Of a stretch of 64,000 nucleotides of DNA, positions 60,317-64,000 are shown in pieces. How positions within the stretch are numbered: the first letter of the stretch is position 1; the number at the start of each line of letters is the position of its first letter. Origin of the DNA: UBA1240 sp045599185 (GTDB lineage: Bacteria > Spirochaetota > Spirochaetia > Treponematales > Treponemataceae); assembly GCA_045599185.1 (NCBI GenBank), contig JAZRVO010000012.1:338624-402623 (forward strand), written 5' to 3'. A model generated the notes under the pieces. That model had not been told where the DNA came from. It did not search any database and saw only the letters and a list, made by a program, of their open reading frames with translations. The translations under genes were made by a program, and so were the position numbers.

Positions 60317-61074
60317 TTTAATAACTCCTTGGATAAACTACTTATAACTTCGTCTCTTTGATTTTCATATTCTGTCGGTAATCCGATATCAGAAAACATT
60401 GAACCCAATGCCCTCGTCATATTTTGTTTATATGGTGGATCTAATTTTGCAATTGCAAAACAAGTTGATTGATTATTTTGATATGTTTTATCAATTTTTT
60501 TTATATCTATTTCTTTTATTCTCCTTAAATTAATTACAAATCCTTTACTTGTTATTTCTGGATCTGGTAAATTTGTGAAGTAAAACTTGTCTCCAGGAAA
60601 TTTACTGACTTCATTAAAATTTTTAATACTTAATATTTTTAAATCAGAAATTGTAAAATCCTCTTTATTTAATACTGGTTGTATATCTTTGACTTGTTTT
60701 ATTAAATTTTTATTCTTAATATTTTTATTAAGTTCATCATCTGTATAGCTAAAGATGTGCATGAATGCATCATCTGATAATTCTGATACTTGCAGGCACT
60801 TAATAATTTCTTTTTTTAATGAGCTAAGTTTTCCTTTAATTTCAGATTTACATTTTTTGGGAATATAAAAATTTTCTATATAGTATTTCAAAGTAAAAAT
60901 ACTACAATATGATAGAAATTCACCAAATTTCTCTTTATCAATGTCACAATCACCAGTAACAATTATTCCATAACGATCTTCTTCTGAAGCATTTAAAAAC
61001 TTAATTATTGTTCCTTGGCTTATATCATCAGTTGGAGTAAATGGTGAACATTCAGTAGTGTCTTGAACAATCAT
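60313..61074 (-). CDS. Unrecognised partner of the helicase
   Basis: ATG 61074, preceded by AAGGAGAG, gives 253 residues; an upstream TTG reading at 61101 is not needed. The start contains TPTDDISQGTIIKFLNASEE and YGIIVTGDCDIDKEKFGEF. The V-T-x-D-C-D-I phrase recalls uncharacterised proteins I associate with restriction loci, but I cannot name the family. The rest is lysine- and asparagine-rich with no catalytic motif. It starts 16 bases after the end of the hsd remnant and overlaps the helicase gene by four bases. Confidence 0.7.
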   Translation of the reverse strand: MIVQDTTECSPFTPTDDISQGTIIKFLNASEEDRYGIIVTGDCDIDKEKFGEFLSYCSIFTLKYYIENFYIPKKCKSEIKGKLSSLKKEIIKCLQVSELSDDAFMHIFSYTDDELNKNIKNKNLIKQVKDIQPVLNKEDFTISDLKILSIKNFNEVSKFPGDKFYFTNLPDPEITSKGFVINLRRIKEIDIKKIDKTYQNNQSTCFAIAKLDPPYKQNMTRALGSMFSDIGLPTEYENQRDEVISSLSKELLK

Positions 61075-61090
61075 AATATTATTTCTCTCC

Positions 61091-61660
61091 TTATACCTCA
61101 ATCTCCTCGTTCATCAACTTTGGTAACAAAGTATCACGAATAGAGATTAATATTTCATTTTCATAGACATATATCTATTCTGTTACTGTTTTTGTAACTG
61201 AATTAAAATTTTCAATTTTAATAATCTATTTGCTATTTTGTAATTTATCAATCTCTTTTGTATATTCTGTCAATAAGAAGAATTCCTTCTGTAATAATCT
61301 ATATAAAATAACAAAATTTATAATTACATTTGAATGTAAATTTCCTGATTCAAATTTTTCTAAACACTTATCATTATCATTGCTTGCAATTTCTGACCAG
61401 CGGGCTTCTGGCGGAACAAATAATATGTTTTCTGCTTCATATGCGTCCGTGTCGTCTTCAAAGCCGTCACCTTCTGCAACAAGTTCGTTGTATTTTTTTT
61501 CAAAGGCTGTGGAAATGTATTTTAAGAAGATAAGCCCTGTAAAGATTTTGCGGTAATCTGCAGCGGGAATGTGTCCCCATAACTCACATGCTGCATCCCA
61601 AATCTGCTGTTCAAAACCAAGGGTGGCTGATGTGGATTTAGGTGATTTTGATTTGGCCAT
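61091..61660 (-). pseudogene. hsdM/hsdS remnant joined in frame, with two amber codons
   Basis: ATG 61660 (GGGAG upstream) opens a type I methylase N terminus (FEQQIWDAACELWGHIPAAD, then YRKIFTGLIFLKYIS). After PPEARWSEIA, near residue 100, the HsdM sequence stops matching. The same frame passes TAG at codons 145 and 162 and ends SIRDTLLPKLMNEEIEV before TAA at 61093-61091, which is the C terminus of a specificity subunit (HsdS). So hsdM and hsdS appear joined by a large deletion that removed the catalytic parts. The protein up to the first TAG has 144 residues. It cannot be an active methylase. Confidence 0.8.
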
Positions 61661-61687
61661 GATGTTCTCCCGTTTTGTGATATCATT

Positions 61688-61696
61688 ATTATAGCA
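61688..61696 (-). promoter_or_regulatory. Extended -10 promoter of the hsd remnant
   Basis: On the minus strand TGCTATAAT, an extended -10 with no good -35. The transcript would run into the hsd remnant and the helicase pair. Confidence 0.5.
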
Positions 61697-61807
61697 GAAA
61701 AATGACCTTTATGCAGATTATAAAAATTATGTAGACTTGAAAAATATTAATTGAGATAATATATTTTTCCATCCATGGTATAATATTCAAAAGGCACCAA
61801 ACTTTTT

Positions 61808-62212
61808 ATGAAAAAAATCGTATTACTCATTTTAATTCTAACTCTCGTTCTCACTTCTTGTAACGCAAAAGAAACCAAATCAAAGGAGGTTAAAGTGAAT
61901 ACATTTAAATCTGTTTCCATGGAAGAAGGCTTAAAACTTATGGCAAGCGAAAAGGATTTTATTCTTCTTGATGTAAGAACTCCTGAAGAGTTTGCTGGCG
62001 GCCATATTCCAGGGACCCTTCAGCTTACAAACGAAACTTTTACAAAGTAGGATGCGGAGAAACTTCTTAAAAATAAGTCTCAGACCATTTATGTTTACTG
62101 CCGTTCTGGAAGACGATCTAAAGAAAGCTGCCAGAAGTTGATTGATTTTGGTTATACAAATGTAATTGAGATTGGCGGGATTATTTCTTATAACGGACTG
62201 GTGGAGAAGTAG
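61808..62212 (+). pseudogene. Rhodanese-like lipoprotein interrupted by an amber codon
   Basis: The ORF starts with a lipoprotein signal (lipobox LTSC) and a rhodanese domain: FILLDVRTPEEFAGGHIPGT. TAG at 62048-62050 (codon 81) stops it. The same frame continues with the catalytic loop VYCRSGRRS and FGYTNVIEIGG, reaching a second TAG at 62210-62212 (codon 135), where such proteins normally end. The 80-residue product lacks the active-site Cys, so the gene works only if the first TAG is read through or decoded. An extended -10 (TGGTATAAT, 61777-61785) lies upstream. Confidence 0.8.
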
Positions 62213-62647
62213 AAAGGGCTTCTTGAAGCGAAAGAAAAACTGGCAGACTAGAAACTTGAAGAAGCATCCAGAATCACCCATAGAGTTGAATTATTGCGGG
62301 ATTCAACTGCATCAAATTATTACGATTTTGCAGATGACATAAACTTTGATGATGCAAGACTTATGGCAGCTAAAGGTGATGGGCAAGGCCTTTGTTATTG
62401 GTTTAATTGTTTAGGCCACAAGTTTGGTTCCTGGCTTCACAAGGCAGAATATTTTGTCAAAACGTTCTGGAAAAAGACACCTGATGAAATAATCAGTGTC
62501 GGTGAAGACATGAAGAAAAATTACTGCAAGAACTTAGGTGAGTACATCGAAAAAAGAATGAAAGCTAAGACCATAAACCAGATTAAGAAAACCAAAGAAA
62601 TCAAAGAAGAAATTACTCAGGTTCGAAAAAAAAGACAGAAGTCGTGA
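62213..62647 (+). pseudogene. Unrecognised ORF continuing in the rhodanese frame
   Basis: Past the second TAG the frame stays open, apart from TAG at 62249-62251, to TGA at 62645-62647. The first part is coiled-coil-like (KGLLEAKEKLAD, KLEEASRITHRVELLRDS). Next comes GDGQGLCYWFNCLGHKFGSW, then a lysine-rich tail. From TTG 62294 it would encode 117 residues. I do not recognise it; it may be the end of a larger gene lost by deletion. Confidence 0.45.
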
Positions 62648-62677
62648 TGATGGCTGGGAATGATAAAAAATACTTGC

Positions 62678-62722
62678 TTTACATATTGTTACCAAAACTA
62701 TATAATTTTGGTAACAATATGT
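62678..62722 (+). promoter_or_regulatory. abiEi promoter with a 17-bp perfect palindrome
   Basis: TTTACA (62678-62683), 17-base spacer, TATAAT (62701-62706). The arms ACATATTGTTACCAAAA (62681-62697) and their exact complement (62706-62722) flank the -10 box, and the second arm includes the start codon at 62719. This is a strong autoregulatory operator for the antitoxin. Confidence 0.85.
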
Positions 62723-63339
62723 GCAATATTTCATCAGCCATTAAAAATCGAATTATAAATCTTCCTCAGAATTCGCTGTTCAGTATTAAAGATTTTACTG
62801 ATCTTGGTGCCTATAAAAGTGTGAAAGTTATATTATCCCGCTTGGAAAAAGAGCATCTCATTAAAAGAGAAATTGACGGACTTTACTCCAAACCTGAATA
62901 TTCTGATTTTTTGCAGGAATTTGTTGCTATTCCAATTGATGACATTGCCATTCAATTGGCAAAAAAATTTTCCTGGCATATTTCCCCTACTGGAAATACT
63001 GCCCTAAATAAATTAAAACTTTCAACACAAGTTCCAGTACATTATGTATATCTTAGTGATGGACCATATCGGGAATATGATATAAATGGAACGAAATTAG
63101 AATTTAAACATACAAACAATAAAATGATTTCAACTCTGTCAGATAAGTCTAATACCCTTGTACAGGCTTTAAAATCCTTGGACCAGGAAAATTTTAACGA
63201 ACAGGTAAAAGAAACAATCAGGCAACAGTTTTCAAAACAAGACATATTGTTAATTCTGAAAGAAACACAGTACGTTACATCATGGATTTATGAATGCATA
63301 AAAGATATTGCAAATTTCGGGGGTGATGAAAATGCGTAA
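62719..63339 (+). CDS. abiEi: AbiEi-type antitoxin
   Basis: From ATG 62719 the protein has 206 residues. The N-terminal winged helix (FSIKDFTDLGAYKSVKVILS, then RLEKEHLIKREIDGLYSKP) and the C-terminal region match the AbiEi/DUF6088 antitoxins of type IV toxin-antitoxin systems, which bind inverted repeats in their own promoter. The longer reading from 62644 runs through the operator and is rejected. There is no Shine-Dalgarno and the predicted leader is about 6 bases. The stop overlaps the start of the toxin remnant (ATG 63332). Confidence 0.85.
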   Translation: MCNISSAIKNRIINLPQNSLFSIKDFTDLGAYKSVKVILSRLEKEHLIKREIDGLYSKPEYSDFLQEFVAIPIDDIAIQLAKKFSWHISPTGNTALNKLKLSTQVPVHYVYLSDGPYREYDINGTKLEFKHTNNKMISTLSDKSNTLVQALKSLDQENFNEQVKETIRQQFSKQDILLILKETQYVTSWIYECIKDIANFGGDENA

Positions 63340-63731
63340 GTTTTTACAAAATGAAAGAAAAAATATAGATGCAGCTATTTTGAATACTGCCAGAAAGAGA
63401 AATTTACCACCTGCTCTAGTGGAAAAGGATTTATATGTGTGCTATTTATATTCAATATCCTTCTTCGTTCAGAAACGAATATGTTAAAGATTCTGTAAAA
63501 CTTGAAATTGGTCCGTTAGCAGCATGGACTCCTTGTGAAACAAAAAAGATTTCAAGTTTTATTGCTCAAGAATATCCTAAATTGTTTGAAAGTGTTAGCT
63601 TTCCAGTTTTTATAACAAAGCCTGTACGAACATTCTGGGAAAAAGCAGTAATTATGCATCAAGAAGCTAATCGGGTGGATGGAAAAGTTCCTATGCGCTA
63701 TTTTCGTCATTACTTAGGGAAAAACATATGA
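63332..63731 (+). pseudogene. Gutted AbiEii toxin
   Basis: ATG 63332 overlaps the abiEi stop and encodes an AbiEii N terminus (RKRNLPPALVEKDLYVCYLY), ending at TAA 63485-63487 after 51 residues. From about 63440 a different frame encodes the AbiEii C-terminal half (YVKDSVKLEIGPLAAWTPCE, RTFWEKAVIMHQEANR) and ends at 63731 after FRHYLGKNI. The nucleotidyltransferase core with its GGTSLSK-like motif is missing. A deletion plus frameshift has removed toxin activity. Confidence 0.8.
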
Positions 63732-64000
63732 GTATAGAAAAGTCATTTGATGATAAATCTGAAGCATTGATTACTCCTGAAAAAATCTATGGAAATCACG
63801 AGAAAATTGCAGATATATGTATCATCACTTTTTCTCATGCCGTTTATGATAGAGTTTTGAAAACTTATAGGTGCAATAAAATTGCTAATACTGGAACTGC
63901 AAATGGGAAAATTTCAATTTATTTTATTGAAGAAAAAAATGTGTTATTTTATCTTTCACCAATAGGCTCCGCAGTAGCCGGGACAGTTCTTGATGAAGTA
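63728..64000 (+). CDS. Nucleoside phosph​orylase-like protein, 5' part
   Basis: ATG 63728 overlaps the stop of the toxin remnant (ATGA), and the frame is open to the window end (91 codons). ADICIITFSHAVYDRVLKTY and VLFYLSPIGSAVAGTVLDEV fit the start of the purine/uridine phosphorylase superfamily, where the second piece forms part of the substrate loop. The rest lies outside the window, so the exact enzyme cannot be named. Confidence 0.6.
   Translation, partial: MSIEKSFDDKSEALITPEKIYGNHEKIADICIITFSHAVYDRVLKTYRCNKIANTGTANGKISIYFIEEKNVLFYLSPIGSAVAGTVLDEV

Noticed and set aside
61000..63731. Whole island using TAG as glutamine (phage-type code)
   Set aside because: The nearby mrr gene ends naturally at TAG, housekeeping genes use TAG stops, and the interrupted ORFs also carry large deletions, so decay is at least as likely. 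Kept only as an open alternative.

Overview
The window looks like chromosome of a Treponema-type spirochaete. This is inference from gene content: XPB-type helicase pair, NfnAB, ECF and TRAP transporters, lipoproteins with loose lipoboxes, saccharolytic genes and scattered pyr genes. No rRNA is present. The one tRNA is tRNA-Cys(GCA). Most of the window (1 to about 52.4 kb) is ordinary housekeeping and sugar-use DNA. From about 55.8 kb to the end it becomes more AT-rich and turns into a defence and toxin-antitoxin island with several decayed genes.

Layout. 0-5.8 kb: XPB-like helicase with its partner protein, a TPR protein and a small membrane protein. 5.9-10.5 kb: NfnAB ferredoxin/NAD(P) transhydrogenase, then glutamine synthetase followed by an ANTAR antiterminator. 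10.7-13.1 kb: a secreted protein of unknown function and an NAD-epimerase, with a trio of DnaA-box-like 9-mers between them. 13.5-18.1 kb: a 1439-residue CarB-DapF fusion whose leader carries a short ORF running into an intrinsic terminator. 18.2-27 kb: a sugar ABC importer with a perfect LacI-type operator, a LacI regulator, TcdA, an AraC regulator and a secreted GH16 beta-glucanase. 27-38 kb: DUF2147, a possible PAP2-like protein, a HisA-HisI-HisE fusion, a Ysc84 protein, an autoregulated TetR, GH13, GNAT, GH3 and TrxB, then a 92-bp tandem repeat. 38.4-42.9 kb: tRNA-Cys, Nudix hydrolase, a one-chain ECF energy module (A-A-T) and CarA. 43-52.4 kb: hemolysin III, flavin reductase, PyrD-PyrK, PyrF, several membrane proteins and an RmlC-like cupin. 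52.5-55.4 kb: a TRAP transporter.

55.8-64 kb: DUF4143 ATPase, Mrr endonuclease, a tightly coupled gene pair (SF1 helicase plus an unrecognised partner), an in-frame hsdM/hsdS remnant, a rhodanese ORF interrupted by amber codons, an AbiEi antitoxin with a 17-bp perfect palindromic operator beside a gutted AbiEii toxin, and the start of a nucleoside-phosphorylase-like gene. The helicase/partner pair is the best candidate for an uncharacterised defence system. The two amber-only interrupted ORFs are the oddest coding signal.

Two regulatory patterns recur. Many genes without a Shine-Dalgarno have a -35/-10 promoter whose -10 box ends only about 6-12 bases before the start codon, so their mRNAs should be leaderless or nearly so. 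Both solute-binding-protein genes (ABC and TRAP) are followed by an intrinsic terminator before the permease genes. A few coordinates rest on counting bases by eye and could be off by one.
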